Counted from the first letter of the stretch, positions 1 through 9,329 are shown. The stretch: 64,000 bases of DNA from Collinsella sp. (GCA_019414265.1 DXMJ01000003.1:1-64000), one strand, 5' to 3'. The notes: generated by a model not told the origin, from the sequence alone. A program made the numbers and translations.

Positions 1-82
1 GGATGCGAACGGCGCGATAGGCTGCCATCGAGGCGGCGCCCCTCGTCGTGGTCTCGTAAGTTTCAACAGCGGTTTCGGTCAT
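1..82 (-). CDS. N-terminal fragment of an unrecognised protein (cut by left edge)
   Basis: An ATG on the minus strand at 82-80 opens a frame that stays open to the left edge (27 codons). It starts MTETAVETYETTTRGAAS. An AAAGGA-like ribosome binding site lies about 10 bases upstream. Too little is visible to assign a family. It reads in the same direction as asnS, downstream of the asnS terminator, so it is probably a separate transcription unit. Confidence 0.45.
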   Translation of the reverse strand, partial: MTETAVETYETTTRGAASMAAYRAVRI

Positions 83-258
83 GGCGTCCACGTCCTTTCC
101 GTTTTGGGTGGCGACGGTATGGAGCCTAGGGCGCGGGGCTTTCCCAGGGGTGCAGGACACTCCGGGCGGTCGGTAGTCGTCGGCAAGCGGCGGGTCGAGT
201 TTTCAACAGCCCTGCTCAACTGACCAAAATCTTGCCAAAAGCTTGACGGATACTGTTG

Positions 259-291
259 AAAAAAGCGCCCCTCGGCTTGCCGAGAGGCGCT
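259..291 (-). terminator. Rho-independent terminator of asnS
   Basis: On the minus strand, GCGCCTCTCGG pairs with CCGAGGGGCGC around a short loop and is followed by a run of six T. It lies about 40 bases past the asnS stop codon. Confidence 0.85.
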
Positions 292-331
292 GGCGTGATG
301 CGCTGGAACGCGTTCGGTGGCGCTGTGGCGA

Positions 332-1735
332 TTAGAAGTCGGCGTTGCCCACGGTGCGCGGGTGCGGCAGGACGTCGCGGATGTTGCCCACGCCGGTCAG
401 ATACATGACCAAGCGCTCGAAGCCCAAGCCGTAGCCGGCGTGCTTGCAGGAACCGTAGCGGCGCAGGTCAAGGTAGTACTTGTACTGCTCGGGATTCATG
501 CCCAGGTCCTTGATGCGGGCCTCGAGCAGATCCAGGCGCTCCTCGCGCTGGGAGCCGCCGATAATCTCGCCGATACCGGGAACCAGGCAGTCGGCGGCGG
601 CGACGGTCTTGCCGTCCTCGTTCATGCGCATGTAGAACGCCTTGATCTCGGCCGGGTAGTCGGTTACGAAGGTCGGTCGCTTAAAGTGCTCCTCGGTCAG
701 GAAACGCTCGTGCTCGGTCTGCAGGTCGATGCCCCAGCTGACGGGGTAATCAAACTGGTGGCCAGCAGCGACTGCCTGCTCCAGGATTTCGACAGCCTCG
801 GTGTAGGTAACGCGGGCAAAGTCGGAGTTTGCCACATGGTCCAGGCGCTCGATCAGGCCCTTGTCCACAAACTTGTTGAGCATATTGAGCTCGTCGGGGC
901 AGGTAGCCATAACGTCCTTAAGGACGTACTTGAGCATGGCCTCGGCGTTATCCATGTAGTCGTTCAGGTCGGCAAAGGCCATCTCGGGCTCGATCATCCA
1001 AAACTCGGCGGCGTGGCGCGTGGTGTTGGAGTTTTCGGCGCGGAAGGTGGGGCCAAAGGTGTACACGTCGCCAAAGGCCATGGCAAAGTTCTCGGCATTG
1101 AGCTGGCCGGACACGGTAAGGCTCGCGTGCTTGCCAAAGAAGTCCTGGCTCCAGTCGACCTCGCCGGACTCGGTGAGGGGCGGATTTTTGGGGTCGAGCG
1201 TGGTCACGCGGAACATCTCGCCGGCGCCCTCGCAGTCACTCGTGGTGATGATGGGGGTGTTGACGTAGACAAAGCCCTGCTCCTGGAAGAAGCGGTGGAT
1301 GGCGGCAGCCGCGACAGAACGGATGCGGAACACGGCGCGGAACAGGTTGGTGCGCGGGCGCAGGTGCTGCTGGGTGCGCAGGAACTCGACGGTTGCGCGC
1401 TTCTTCTGCAGCGGGTAATCCGGGGCGCTGACGCCCTCGACCTCGATGGAGGTGGCAGAAAGCTCGAAGGGCTGGGGCGCATCGGGGGTCAGCTTGACGG
1501 TGCCGGTGCAAATGAGTGCGGCCGAGACGTTTTGATGGGCGATCTCGTCGTAGTTGTCGAGTGCCTCGCGGTTCATGACGACCTGCAGGTCGCGGAAGCA
1601 GCTGCCGTCGTTGAGCGTAACAAAGCCAAAGTTCTTCATGTCGCGGATGGACTTGACCCAGCCGGCGACGGTGACGGTCTGGCCGCCAAGCGACTCGGCA
1701 TCGGCGTAAAGCTGCGCGATTTTGGTGCGGTTCAC
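332..1735 (-). CDS. asnS: Asparaginyl-tRNA synthetase
   Basis: Class II aminoacyl-tRNA synthetase that charges tRNA-Asn in the cytoplasm. The 467-residue product has an N-terminal OB-fold anticodon-binding region (VNRTKIAQLY, VTVAGWVKSIRDMKNFGF). The class IIb core follows, with motif 2 (FRAENSNTTRHAAEFWMIEPE) and the C-terminal motif 3 (GFERLVMYLTGVGNIRDVLP). I start at GTG 1735 because GGGAGG sits four bases before it. Upstream ATG codons in frame (1747, 1771, 1801) lack a comparable site, and 467 residues is the usual family length. The gene is monocistronic with its own terminator. Confidence 0.95.
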   Translation of the reverse strand: MNRTKIAQLYADAESLGGQTVTVAGWVKSIRDMKNFGFVTLNDGSCFRDLQVVMNREALDNYDEIAHQNVSAALICTGTVKLTPDAPQPFELSATSIEVEGVSAPDYPLQKKRATVEFLRTQQHLRPRTNLFRAVFRIRSVAAAAIHRFFQEQGFVYVNTPIITTSDCEGAGEMFRVTTLDPKNPPLTESGEVDWSQDFFGKHASLTVSGQLNAENFAMAFGDVYTFGPTFRAENSNTTRHAAEFWMIEPEMAFADLNDYMDNAEAMLKYVLKDVMATCPDELNMLNKFVDKGLIERLDHVANSDFARVTYTEAVEILEQAVAAGHQFDYPVSWGIDLQTEHERFLTEEHFKRPTFVTDYPAEIKAFYMRMNEDGKTVAAADCLVPGIGEIIGGSQREERLDLLEARIKDLGMNPEQYKYYLDLRRYGSCKHAGYGLGFERLVMYLTGVGNIRDVLPHPRTVGNADF

Positions 1736-1843
1736 GTATCCTCCCATAACGGTTGAATGATAGTTATCCATACAGTTCGATATTCTAGCAGCTCGGCTCA
1801 TTTGGGCTATACAGATAAGGCATTGGCGGGATGGTTTTTCAAA

Positions 1844-1882
1844 CGAAAAGCGCCCACGGCAAATGCTCGTGGGCGCTTTTCG
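1844..1882 (-). terminator. Terminator of the EIIA gene (symmetrical hairpin)
   Basis: GAAAAGCGCCCACG pairs with CGTGGGCGCTTTTC around a nine-base loop. The flanking A and T runs make it usable on both strands. It lies 34 bases beyond the EIIA stop codon and upstream of the asnS promoter region. Confidence 0.85.
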
Positions 1883-1915
1883 TGTTGCCTTTTGGCTGTG
1901 TGGCGCGGGGCCTGG

Positions 1916-2479
1916 CTACTTGGTCTTGGCTACCAGCAGCGGGTCGCCCAGCTTGACGAGCGGGTTGCCGCCGATAAGCGTTCCGGACTCGCCGACATGG
2001 TCGATGCTCTTAAGACGATCGAGCTCGGAGATGATGACGGTCACGATGTCCTCGTGGCCGGCGGCCTTGATGGCCTCGCGATCGAAGCTGATGAGCGGCT
2101 GGCCGGCCTTGACCGTGTCACCCATCTCGACAAAGCGGGCAAAACCCTTGCCGTTCATTTCCACGGTGCCCAGGCCAACATGGATGAACACGCGAAGACC
2201 GTCCTCGGTGATCATGCCGATGGAGTGGTTGGTGACGGTGGTGGCGCCGATACGGCCGTTAGCGGGGGCGTAAATGGTGCCGGTAATGGGCTCGATGCCG
2301 TAGCCCTGGCCGAGCATGCCCGAGGCGATGGTCTCGTCGGGAACCTCACTCAGATTGACGAGCACGCCGTTGACGGGAGCGTAGATGACGCCTTCGCGGG
2401 TGGCGAAGCTTGCTGCGGGCGGAACGGACGCCTCGCCCGACGAAGTGAACGTGGACTTGAGCGAATCGAGCAGACCCAT
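1916..2479 (-). CDS. PTS glucose-type EIIA component (stand-alone)
   Basis: Cytoplasmic phosphocarrier that passes phosphate from HPr to a sugar-specific EIIB and may have regulatory roles. The 187-residue product matches the EIIA-Glc (Crr) fold. TNHSIGMITEDGLRVFIHVG carries the two active-site histidines, H85 and H100, spaced 15 apart as in E. coli H75/H90; H100 is the expected phosphorylation site. The start ATG (2479) follows GGAGG by five bases. In-frame codons upstream lack a binding site and would add residues outside the family. It is a single-domain protein, so it must work with EIIBC partners elsewhere. The lone EIIC at 38607 belongs to a related superfamily but is far away. Confidence 0.9.
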   Translation of the reverse strand: MGLLDSLKSTFTSSGEASVPPAASFATREGVIYAPVNGVLVNLSEVPDETIASGMLGQGYGIEPITGTIYAPANGRIGATTVTNHSIGMITEDGLRVFIHVGLGTVEMNGKGFARFVEMGDTVKAGQPLISFDREAIKAAGHEDIVTVIISELDRLKSIDHVGESGTLIGGNPLVKLGDPLLVAKTK

Positions 2480-2529
2480 AGATGCCTCCAACGTATCAGG
2501 CGTGCATGTTGCACGCGTGTGGTTTGCCG

Positions 2530-2539
2530 GAAACGTTTC
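2530..2539. promoter_or_regulatory. LacI-type palindrome upstream of EIIA
   Basis: GAAACGTTTC is a perfect palindrome centred on CG, the usual form of LacI-family operators. A degenerate second half (CGTGTTTCC) follows at once. It is about 50 bases upstream of the EIIA start, where a repressor could block its promoter. No LacI regulator is encoded in the window. Confidence 0.3.
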
Positions 2540-2725
2540 GTACGTGTTTCCCAGCATGGTCAGCGCTCCTATTTTACGCTGCTTAACGATGCCTCTGAAC
2601 AGCGATTTTGTGATATATCAGTTGAAGGCCAACTCATTGCGGGGGTGTTTCTGCGCCGCGGGCTCAAGTGGGGTACGCTAAGGTGCGAAAAACGAGTGCG
2701 CACGAATCGCACGGAGGGAGCACCT

Positions 2726-3625
2726 ATGATTATTGAGAACCATGCGCTGTGGGGCGAGGAGCCGACCGAGGATTATCCGGCGACGTTTACGTATCTGGGT
2801 GCCGAGCCGCTGCCCGACAAGCCCAATGGCCGCCGCCCCGCGGTGATCATCTGCGGCGGAGGCGGGTTTACGCATATCGCTCCGCACGAGCAGGACCCGG
2901 TGGCGTTTGCGTTTTTGGACCGCGGCTACCAGGCCTTTGTGCTCAACTATGTGACGAGCGCCACGGGCGACGTGAGCTTTCCGCACCCGCAGGCGGACCT
3001 CGCCAAGATGGTCGCTACCGTGCGCGCCAACGCCGACGAGTGGCATGTCGATCCCAAGCGCGTGTGCATCGTGGGTTTCTCGGCGGGCGGCATGATCTGC
3101 GCCTCGTTGGCAACGCAGTGGAAGACCGGACCCTTCGCGGGCCTTGCCGGGGCTCGTCCGGAGGATATTCGTCCCGACGCCGTGGTGCTGGGCTATCCGT
3201 TGCTCGACCTTGCCTATGTGCGCGATATGCAGACGCGCGACCCGCGCATCGACCTGCGCGTGCCCAAGACGGGTGGCAAGACGGGGCGCGATTTGCTCAA
3301 CGACTATCTGTCGATGGTGACGGGCGGCGAGGCGACCGATGAGCACCTGGCCGACATTTGCCCTACCACGCACGTTTCGCGTCAGATGCCCCCGACCTTT
3401 GTGTGGGGCGTTTCGGACGACAAGACGGCGCCGGTCGCGCAGGTCTACCCGTTTGCGCAGCGCATGGCCGAGGAGGGTGTTGCATGCGAGATGCACGTCT
3501 TTGACCAGGGTGGCCACGGCCTTTCGCTCGGCAACGCCAATACCGCGGTCGACAACGAGGACAAGCAGGTTTCCGTCCGTCCCTGGATCCGTCTGGCCTT
3601 CCGCTTCCTGGAACGCCATATGTAA
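2726..3625 (+). CDS. Alpha/beta-hydrolase, acetyl-esterase-like
   Basis: Predicted cytoplasmic serine hydrolase of 299 residues with no signal peptide. The nucleophile elbow is GFSAGG (Ser119) and the oxyanion-loop motif is GGGGF (about residues 44-48). A candidate catalytic Asp lies near VWGVSDDKTAP and the His in DQGGHGLSL. This layout fits the BD-FAE/acetyl-xylan-esterase-like group acting on small acyl esters; the substrate is not predictable. The start ATG follows ACGGAGGG by about eight bases. The reading frame stays open far upstream without a ribosome site, and that part overlaps the EIIA gene on the other strand, so I reject the longer form. Confidence 0.85.
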   Translation: MIIENHALWGEEPTEDYPATFTYLGAEPLPDKPNGRRPAVIICGGGGFTHIAPHEQDPVAFAFLDRGYQAFVLNYVTSATGDVSFPHPQADLAKMVATVRANADEWHVDPKRVCIVGFSAGGMICASLATQWKTGPFAGLAGARPEDIRPDAVVLGYPLLDLAYVRDMQTRDPRIDLRVPKTGGKTGRDLLNDYLSMVTGGEATDEHLADICPTTHVSRQMPPTFVWGVSDDKTAPVAQVYPFAQRMAEEGVACEMHVFDQGGHGLSLGNANTAVDNEDKQVSVRPWIRLAFRFLERHM

Positions 3626-3672
3626 AAGTAGACTACTTGCCCGTTTCAAAAAGTCTGCTTAGAGGAGGAGCC

Positions 3673-3993
3673 ATGCTTGAGGGTACGTATGTGGTTTTGG
3701 CCCAGACGCCGGTGGGGAGCAAGCGCGGCGAGGTGACGTTTTCACATGGGGTGAACGGCGCGCTCAGGGCAGTACTAAACGTCAGGGGCCTCAATATCGC
3801 TCTCTCGGGTGCCCGCGCTGAGTGCGATTTCTTTGAGCTCTCGGGTACTATCTCCCACGTCTTGATGGGCAAGGCGCCCTTTACATGCACGGGGTCGGTT
3901 GAGGGTGATCGACTCACTGCTACCGCGCGGTCGGGTTCCATTTCGATCTCGCTGAGCGGTATGCGCAAAGAGCTTTCGGGGCGCACCGCATAA
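3673..3993 (+). CDS. Small beta-rich protein of unknown function
   Basis: A 106-residue protein starting at ATG 3673, four bases after AGGAGG. I do not recognise the family. It alternates short hydrophobic and polar stretches with regularly placed glycines (LNVRGLNIALSG, FELSGTISHVLMG, FTCTGSVEGDRL, SGSISISLSGM), suggesting a small antiparallel beta sheet or barrel. There is no signal peptide or membrane segment. It follows the hydrolase by 47 bases and could share its transcript. Confidence 0.7.
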   Translation: MLEGTYVVLAQTPVGSKRGEVTFSHGVNGALRAVLNVRGLNIALSGARAECDFFELSGTISHVLMGKAPFTCTGSVEGDRLTATARSGSISISLSGMRKELSGRTA

Positions 3994-4066
3994 AGTTTGC
4001 GCAGGTAAACATCGGTATTTGACTTTATAAAATAGTTCAGAGCGCTATCATTTGTCGTTACGAGTT

Positions 4067-4091
4067 GGTTAGCCCCGGTAAACGGTTAACC
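4067..4091. promoter_or_regulatory. Possible iron-regulator (DtxR-type) site upstream of feoAB
   Basis: GGTTA and TAACC form an inverted repeat 24 bases before the feo start codon. The left part, GTTGGTTAGCC, resembles the left half of the DtxR/IdeR box. The right half matches poorly, so this is only a candidate. Confidence 0.3.
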
Positions 4092-4114
4092 GCGTCTAAC
4101 GAAAGGATGAGCGC

Positions 4115-6475
4115 GTGAAGCTCGATACACTCGAGATTGGAAAGGACGCCGTTGTCGCATCGGTGGCATCGGACGATCAGGCACTCCGACAGCATATTTT
4201 GGACATGGGCCTAACTCCGGGCACCGAAGTTACCATGATGAAGTATGCCCCCATGGGCGATCCGCTCGAGATTCGCCTGCGCGGCTACGAGTTGACGCTG
4301 CGCAAGGACGATGCCGCACGCATTGAGCTCGTGGATGTGCACGACACCGATACCGGCCCGCGCGTTAACGCCGCAATCGGCACGACGGATCACCCGGCCC
4401 TGGGCGAAGGGACGTATTCGCCTCGTGCTGCCAAGACGGCCGTGCCCGAGGGCGCACCGCTGCATTTTGCCCTCGCCGGCAACCAAAACTGCGGTAAGAC
4501 CACGCTGTTCAACCAGCTTACGGGCTCCAACCAGCACGTCGGTAACTTTCCCGGCGTGACGGTCGACCGCAAGGACGGCACCATCCGTAACCATCCCGAG
4601 GCAAGCGTTACCGACCTGCCCGGCATCTATTCGCTGTCTCCGTACACGGGCGAAGAGATCGTCAGTCGCCAATTTATCCTGGACGAAAACCCCGATGCCA
4701 TCATCGACATTATCGACGCCACCAACATCGAACGTAACCTGTACCTGACACTGCAGCTCATGGAGCTCGACCGCCCCATGGTCATCGCGCTCAACATGAT
4801 GGACGAGGTGACCGCCAATGGTGGTGCCGTAGACGTCAACCTGCTCGAGAGCCTGCTGGGCGTGCCTGTTGTTCCCATTAGCGCTGCCCGCAACGAGGGC
4901 ATTGGCGAGTTGGTGGATCATGCCTTGCACGTGGCGCGGTTCCGCGAGCGCCCCGGTCGCCTGGACTTCTGCGCGCCCGATGGTCCAGACGGCGGCGCGC
5001 TGCATCGCTGCATTCACGGCATCGCCAACCTTATCGAGGACCATGCCGCGACGGCGCATATCCCGGTGCGTTTTGCGGCGACCAAGCTGGTTGAGGGCGA
5101 CGAGCTGGTGACCGAGGCGCTTCATCTGGACCGTAACGAACTTGACGCCATCGAGCACATCATTACCCAGATGGAGGGTGAGGCCGGTACCGACCGTCTA
5201 TCTGCACTGGCTGACATGCGCTTCGGCTTTATCGGCGACGTGTGTGGGCGCTGCGTCGTCAAGCCGCACGAGAGCCGCGAGCACGTGCGTTCCGTCAAGA
5301 TCGACCGCATCCTGACGGGTCGCTACACGGCCATTCCAGCGTTCCTGGTGATCATGGGTCTCGTCTTTTGGCTGACGTTTGGCGTGATCGGCGCGGCGTT
5401 GCAGGGACTTATGGAGGACGGCATCGCTGCCATCATCGCCTCGGCCGATGCGGGCCTCAAGGCGTTCGGCACCAACGACGTGGTGCGCTCGCTGGCTGTC
5501 GACGGCGTGCTTACGGGCGTGGGCAGCGTGCTGACCTTCCTGCCGATTATCGTCGTGCTCTTTTTGTTCCTCTCCATTCTGGAAGACTCCGGCTACATGG
5601 CGCGTGTGGCCTTTGTCATGGATAAAGTGCTGCGTCGCTTTGGCCTGTCGGGCCGCAGCTTCGTGCCTATGCTCGTCGGTTTTGGCTGCACCGTGCCGGC
5701 TATCATGTCGACCCGTACGCTCCCATCCGAGCACGACCGCAAGATGACGGTCATGCTCACGCCGTTCATGAGCTGTTCGGCCAAGTTGCCGGTCTACGGT
5801 CTGCTGTGCGGGGCATTCTTCCCGCAGGCGACAGTTCCCGCCATGGTCTCGCTCTATCTGATTGGTATCGTGGTCGGCTGCATTGCCGCCCTGGTGCTCA
5901 ACCGCACGGCATTTAAGGGCGACCCGGTGCCGTTTATCATGGAGCTTCCCAATTACCGCCTGCCGAGCGTCAAGACGACGGTGATGCTGGCATGGGATAA
6001 GGCCAAGGACTTTATTACCAAGGCCTTTACCATTATCTTTGCCGCCACCGTGGTCATCTGGTTCCTCCAGACGTTCGATATCCGCTTTAATGTGGTCGCC
6101 GATCAGTCGCAGAGTCTGCTTGCCGGTCTGGGTAGCATCATCGCGCCGGTGTTGGCCCCACTCGGTTTTGGCGACTGGCGTGCGTCGACGGCGCTCGTCA
6201 CCGGACTCATTGCCAAGGAGAGCGTCATCTCGACGCTCACGGTGCTTTTGGGCGCAACGTCGCCCGCGGCGCTGTCGACCATGTTTTCGCCGTTTACCGC
6301 CTACGTGTTCCTGGTCTTTACGCTGCTGTACCCGCCCTGCGTAGCGGCAATCGGCGCCGTCAAGAGCGAGTTGGGCGCGCGCTATGCCGTGGCCGTGTTC
6401 GCGTTTCAGGTGACGGTCGCCTGGATCGTGGCGTTTGTCGTGCATTCGGCGGGCATATTGCTGGGGCTGGCTTAG
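4115..6475 (+). CDS. feoB: Fused FeoA-FeoB ferrous iron transporter
   Basis: Membrane Fe(II) importer of 786 residues. Residues 1-76 are a FeoA domain (SH3-like; HILDMGLTPGTEV, DPLEIRLRGYELTLRK). From about residue 120 comes the FeoB G domain, with G1 GNQNCGKTTLFN, G3 DLPGIYSL and G4 NMMD. The membrane domain begins near residue 400 and includes the Gate motifs (GFGCTVPAIMSTRTL, MSCSAKLPVY). FeoA and FeoB are usually separate genes. The start is GTG at 4115, seven bases after AAAGGA. The transporter probably works under anaerobic conditions, where iron is ferrous. Confidence 0.95.
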   Translation: MKLDTLEIGKDAVVASVASDDQALRQHILDMGLTPGTEVTMMKYAPMGDPLEIRLRGYELTLRKDDAARIELVDVHDTDTGPRVNAAIGTTDHPALGEGTYSPRAAKTAVPEGAPLHFALAGNQNCGKTTLFNQLTGSNQHVGNFPGVTVDRKDGTIRNHPEASVTDLPGIYSLSPYTGEEIVSRQFILDENPDAIIDIIDATNIERNLYLTLQLMELDRPMVIALNMMDEVTANGGAVDVNLLESLLGVPVVPISAARNEGIGELVDHALHVARFRERPGRLDFCAPDGPDGGALHRCIHGIANLIEDHAATAHIPVRFAATKLVEGDELVTEALHLDRNELDAIEHIITQMEGEAGTDRLSALADMRFGFIGDVCGRCVVKPHESREHVRSVKIDRILTGRYTAIPAFLVIMGLVFWLTFGVIGAALQGLMEDGIAAIIASADAGLKAFGTNDVVRSLAVDGVLTGVGSVLTFLPIIVVLFLFLSILEDSGYMARVAFVMDKVLRRFGLSGRSFVPMLVGFGCTVPAIMSTRTLPSEHDRKMTVMLTPFMSCSAKLPVYGLLCGAFFPQATVPAMVSLYLIGIVVGCIAALVLNRTAFKGDPVPFIMELPNYRLPSVKTTVMLAWDKAKDFITKAFTIIFAATVVIWFLQTFDIRFNVVADQSQSLLAGLGSIIAPVLAPLGFGDWRASTALVTGLIAKESVISTLTVLLGATSPAALSTMFSPFTAYVFLVFTLLYPPCVAAIGAVKSELGARYAVAVFAFQVTVAWIVAFVVHSAGILLGLA

Positions 6476-6516
6476 TTATTTATTGATGGCGCAACCTCTG
6501 TGTATTGAGTTGATTA

Positions 6517-6551
6517 CGGCCCCGCATCTGTTGCTGACGGATGCGGGGCCG
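6517..6551 (+). terminator. Strong hairpin after feoAB (weak T tract)
   Basis: CGGCCCCGCATC pairs with GATGCGGGGCCG. Only a short T-containing tail follows, so it may be a partial terminator. Its 3' half overlaps the next promoter. Confidence 0.6.
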
Positions 6552-6563
6552 TTGCTATATAAT
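6534..6563 (+). promoter_or_regulatory. Promoter of the MFS exporter gene
   Basis: A perfect -10 TATAAT (6558-6563) lies 18 bases after a moderate -35 CTGACG (6534-6539). The -35 falls inside the hairpin ending the feoAB unit. Confidence 0.55.
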
Positions 6564-6599
6564 CGCCCATCGCTCAAGACAATCGGAGGGGGTTCCTAC

Positions 6600-7796
6600 A
6601 TGACTCAGGCAAGACAAGATGGCATCTCGCTCAAGCAGTGGCTCCCGCTTATCGGGCTTGCCTGCTGTTCGTTCGTGTTCAACACATCAGAGTTCATGCC
6701 CATTGGCCTTCTGACTGATATTGCCGCATCGTTCTCGCTCACCGAGGCCCAGGCAGGCATCATGATTTCGGTCTACGCCTGGGGTGTCATGCTGCTGTCG
6801 CTGCCACTCATGGTGTTTGCCTCGCGCTTTGAGTTCAAGCGGATGCTGCTGGGCGTTTTGGCCGTGTTTTCGCTCGGCCAGTTCTTGTCCGCCTTGGCGC
6901 CCACCTATCCTATTTTGGTTTGCGCGCGTCTGGTGGTCGCCTGCGCGCATGCCGTGTTCTGGTCGGTCGCCTCGATCATGGCTTCGCGCCTGGTCGACAC
7001 CCGCCATGGGGCGCTCGCCATCAGCATAATCGCCACGGGCTCGTCCATCGCGCAGATTTTTGGCCTGCCGATCGGCCGCGCCATCGGGCTGGCCGTGGGC
7101 TGGCGCATGACATTCGCCGTGGTCGGTGCCTTCTCTGCCGCCGCGGTGGTGTACCAAGCCGCGGTGTTTCCGGCTATGCCGGCGGGTGAGCGCTTTACCG
7201 TCAAACAGCTGCCCGTGCTGCTCAAGAACCCGTTCCTGATCGCGCTCTACGCGGTCACGGTCTTTATGGCAACCGGCTATTATGCGGGTTACAGCTATAT
7301 CGAGCCGTTCCTGGCGCAGGTCGCGCACGTCGACGCAAGCGCTATTACCATGACGCTGACGGCGTTCGGCTGCTCTGGTCTGCTCGGAAGCTGGCTGTTC
7401 GGCCGTCTGTTCGATGGGCATCGCTTCCCGTTCTTGGCTATCACGCTCTCCGGCGTGCCGGTGGCTCTGCTGCTCATGGGTCCGGTTGCACCGTCGCTCG
7501 TCGCCGTTCTCGCTGTTTGCGCGCTATGGGGCTGCTGCGCCACGGCCTTTAACGTGGCGTTTCAGGCCGAGCTCATCAAGTACACACCGGCGGATTCGTC
7601 GGCCGTCGCCATGTCGATCTTCTCGGGCCTGTTCAATCTGGGTATCGGCACGGGCACCGCAATCGGTGGCGCCGTGGTTTCGGGTCCCGGTATCGCTTGG
7701 ATTGGCTTCGCGGGCGGGGCGATTACCGTCGTGGGCGTCATCCTCGCCATCACGGTGCTGTTCCCGGCCATACGCCGCGCAAAGCCCGTCGCCTAA
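6600..7796 (+). CDS. MFS exporter, sugar-efflux/YdhP-like
   Basis: Inner-membrane major facilitator of 398 residues with about twelve hydrophobic segments. The N-terminal block FNTSEFMPIGLLTDIAASF matches the DHA1/SotB-YdhP type drug or sugar exporters (the NTxEF.PxGLL signature). A central cytoplasmic loop holds the usual basic residues (FEFKRMLLG). The start ATG follows GGAGGGGG by six bases. The substrate is unknown. It is monocistronic, with its own promoter and a long terminator hairpin. Confidence 0.85.
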   Translation: MTQARQDGISLKQWLPLIGLACCSFVFNTSEFMPIGLLTDIAASFSLTEAQAGIMISVYAWGVMLLSLPLMVFASRFEFKRMLLGVLAVFSLGQFLSALAPTYPILVCARLVVACAHAVFWSVASIMASRLVDTRHGALAISIIATGSSIAQIFGLPIGRAIGLAVGWRMTFAVVGAFSAAAVVYQAAVFPAMPAGERFTVKQLPVLLKNPFLIALYAVTVFMATGYYAGYSYIEPFLAQVAHVDASAITMTLTAFGCSGLLGSWLFGRLFDGHRFPFLAITLSGVPVALLLMGPVAPSLVAVLAVCALWGCCATAFNVAFQAELIKYTPADSSAVAMSIFSGLFNLGIGTGTAIGGAVVSGPGIAWIGFAGGAITVVGVILAITVLFPAIRRAKPVA

Positions 7797-7814
7797 TCAC
7801 GTCCCCTCATCAGC

Positions 7815-7886
7815 TGCGGTGGAATAGCTCCTGTTTAAGGCCTCTGAAGGCCCAAGCAGGAATTATTTCACCGCAACTTATTTTGG
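7815..7886 (+). terminator. Long branched terminator after the MFS gene
   Basis: TGCGGTG pairs with CACCGCA, enclosing inner pairs TCCTG/CAGGA and AGGCCT/AGGCC. ACTTATTTT follows. The nested hairpin is longer than most terminators here. Confidence 0.7.
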
Positions 7887-7949
7887 GGGAGGGGATACGC
7901 GGCGGGCATACAATGGATGTCGTTGTGTTGAGCTTACCGGGAGGTTGCT

Positions 7950-9326
7950 ATGTGGGCATACGAGACGACGTTCTATCAGATCTATCCGCTGGGCTTTTGC
8001 GGAGCTCCGCGCGAAAACGCCGCGCCCGTTGCCGAAGATGAGCTCGCCCAGGCTGCCAACGCAGCGCCCAACCCCGATGCGCCCATCATGAAGATCGCCC
8101 AATGGGCCGACTACCTGCAAGAGCTCGGCATCGGTGCTGTGCTCATTAACCCGCCGCTCGAATCCGACGGCCATGGCTACGACACGCGCAGCCTGCGCCA
8201 TATCGACCGTCGCCTGGGTGGGGATGCCGATTTTGCCGCTGTATGCGAGACGCTGCACGCCCATGGCATCCGCGTGGTGCTCGATGCGGTCTTCAACCAT
8301 GTGGGCCGTGGCTTTTGGGCCTTCCGCGATGTGCAGGAGCGCAAGTGGGACTCGCCCTACAAGGATTGGTTCCACATCAGCTTTGACGGCGACTCCTGCT
8401 ATGGCGATGGCTTTTGGTACGAGGGCTGGGAAGGCCATTTTGAGCTCGTGAAGCTCAACCTGCAAAACCCCGCCGTGGTCGATTACCTGCTCGAGTCCGT
8501 GCGCCGTTGGGCCGACGTCTTTGGCGTCGACGGCCTGCGCCTGGACGTTGCCTATATGCTCGACCGCGACTTTATGCGCCGCCTGCACGCCTTTGCCCGT
8601 GAGCTCAAGCCCGACTTTGTGCTGATCGGCGAGACGCTCCACGGCGACTACAACCAGATCGTCAACGACGAGATGCTCGACTCCTGCACCAACTACGAGT
8701 GCTACAAGGGCCTGTACTCCAGCTTTAACTCGGTCAATATGTTCGAGATCGCGCACTCGCTGCACCGCCAGTTTGGCGGTGACCCGTGGTGCATTTATCG
8801 CGGCAAGCATCTGCTGTCGTTTGTCGACAACCACGATGTGCCGCGCCTGGCGAGCATCCTTACCGACAAGTCCTGTCTGCGCCCCGCTTATGGCATGCTC
8901 TTTGGCATGCCGGGCATTCCGTGCGTCTACTATGGCAGCGAGTGGGGGATTCCTGGCGAAAAGGGCGGCCCCGATGGTGACTGGGCGCTGCGACCTGCGC
9001 TCGATGAGCCTGCGCCCAACGAGCTGACGGCCTTCATCAAGCAGCTCGCGCACCTGCGCTCGGCAGACGACGCGGCGGCCCGTGCCCTCAACTATGGTGC
9101 CTATCGCAACGTGGTGATTCAGAACAAGCAGCTGCTGTTCGAGCGCGCCTGCGACGACGCGACGGTGCTCGTGGCGGTCAATGCCGTGAACGAGCCCTAT
9201 ACCTTTGGAGCCGGCGAGCTCAACGGCTCCTTTGCCGACCTACTTGCCGACGATGCGCCCACGGTCGAGCTTACGGGTACCCTCGAGCTTGCACCCTATG
9301 AGGTGCGCTATCTACTGAGGGCCTAG
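7950..9326 (+). CDS. Alpha-amylase family (GH13) glycoside hydrolase
   Basis: Probable cytoplasmic GH13 enzyme of 458 residues with no signal peptide. The four conserved regions are visible: DAVFNHV (I), GLRLDVA with the nucleophile D199 (II), GETLHG with the acid/base E228 (III) and FVDNHD with D296 (IV). The domain begins directly with the barrel (WAYETTFYQIYPLGFCG) and ends with a small beta domain. It resembles maltodextrin- or cyclomaltodextrin-degrading subfamilies; exact specificity cannot be read. The ATG follows GGGAGG by five bases. The next gene starts three bases after its stop, so the two are likely cotranslated. Confidence 0.9.
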   Translation: MWAYETTFYQIYPLGFCGAPRENAAPVAEDELAQAANAAPNPDAPIMKIAQWADYLQELGIGAVLINPPLESDGHGYDTRSLRHIDRRLGGDADFAAVCETLHAHGIRVVLDAVFNHVGRGFWAFRDVQERKWDSPYKDWFHISFDGDSCYGDGFWYEGWEGHFELVKLNLQNPAVVDYLLESVRRWADVFGVDGLRLDVAYMLDRDFMRRLHAFARELKPDFVLIGETLHGDYNQIVNDEMLDSCTNYECYKGLYSSFNSVNMFEIAHSLHRQFGGDPWCIYRGKHLLSFVDNHDVPRLASILTDKSCLRPAYGMLFGMPGIPCVYYGSEWGIPGEKGGPDGDWALRPALDEPAPNELTAFIKQLAHLRSADDAAARALNYGAYRNVVIQNKQLLFERACDDATVLVAVNAVNEPYTFGAGELNGSFADLLADDAPTVELTGTLELAPYEVRYLLRA

Positions 9327-9329
9327 CCC

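Noticed and set aside
1757..2725. A long upstream extension of the hydrolase reading frame
   Set aside because: It lies opposite the EIIA gene, has no hydrolase-like sequence, and a strong ribosome site marks ATG 2726.
5198..6445. Minus-strand frame opposite the FeoB membrane domain
   Set aside because: The product is a His/Arg/Asp-rich complement of hydrophobic codons, typical of antisense to membrane segments.
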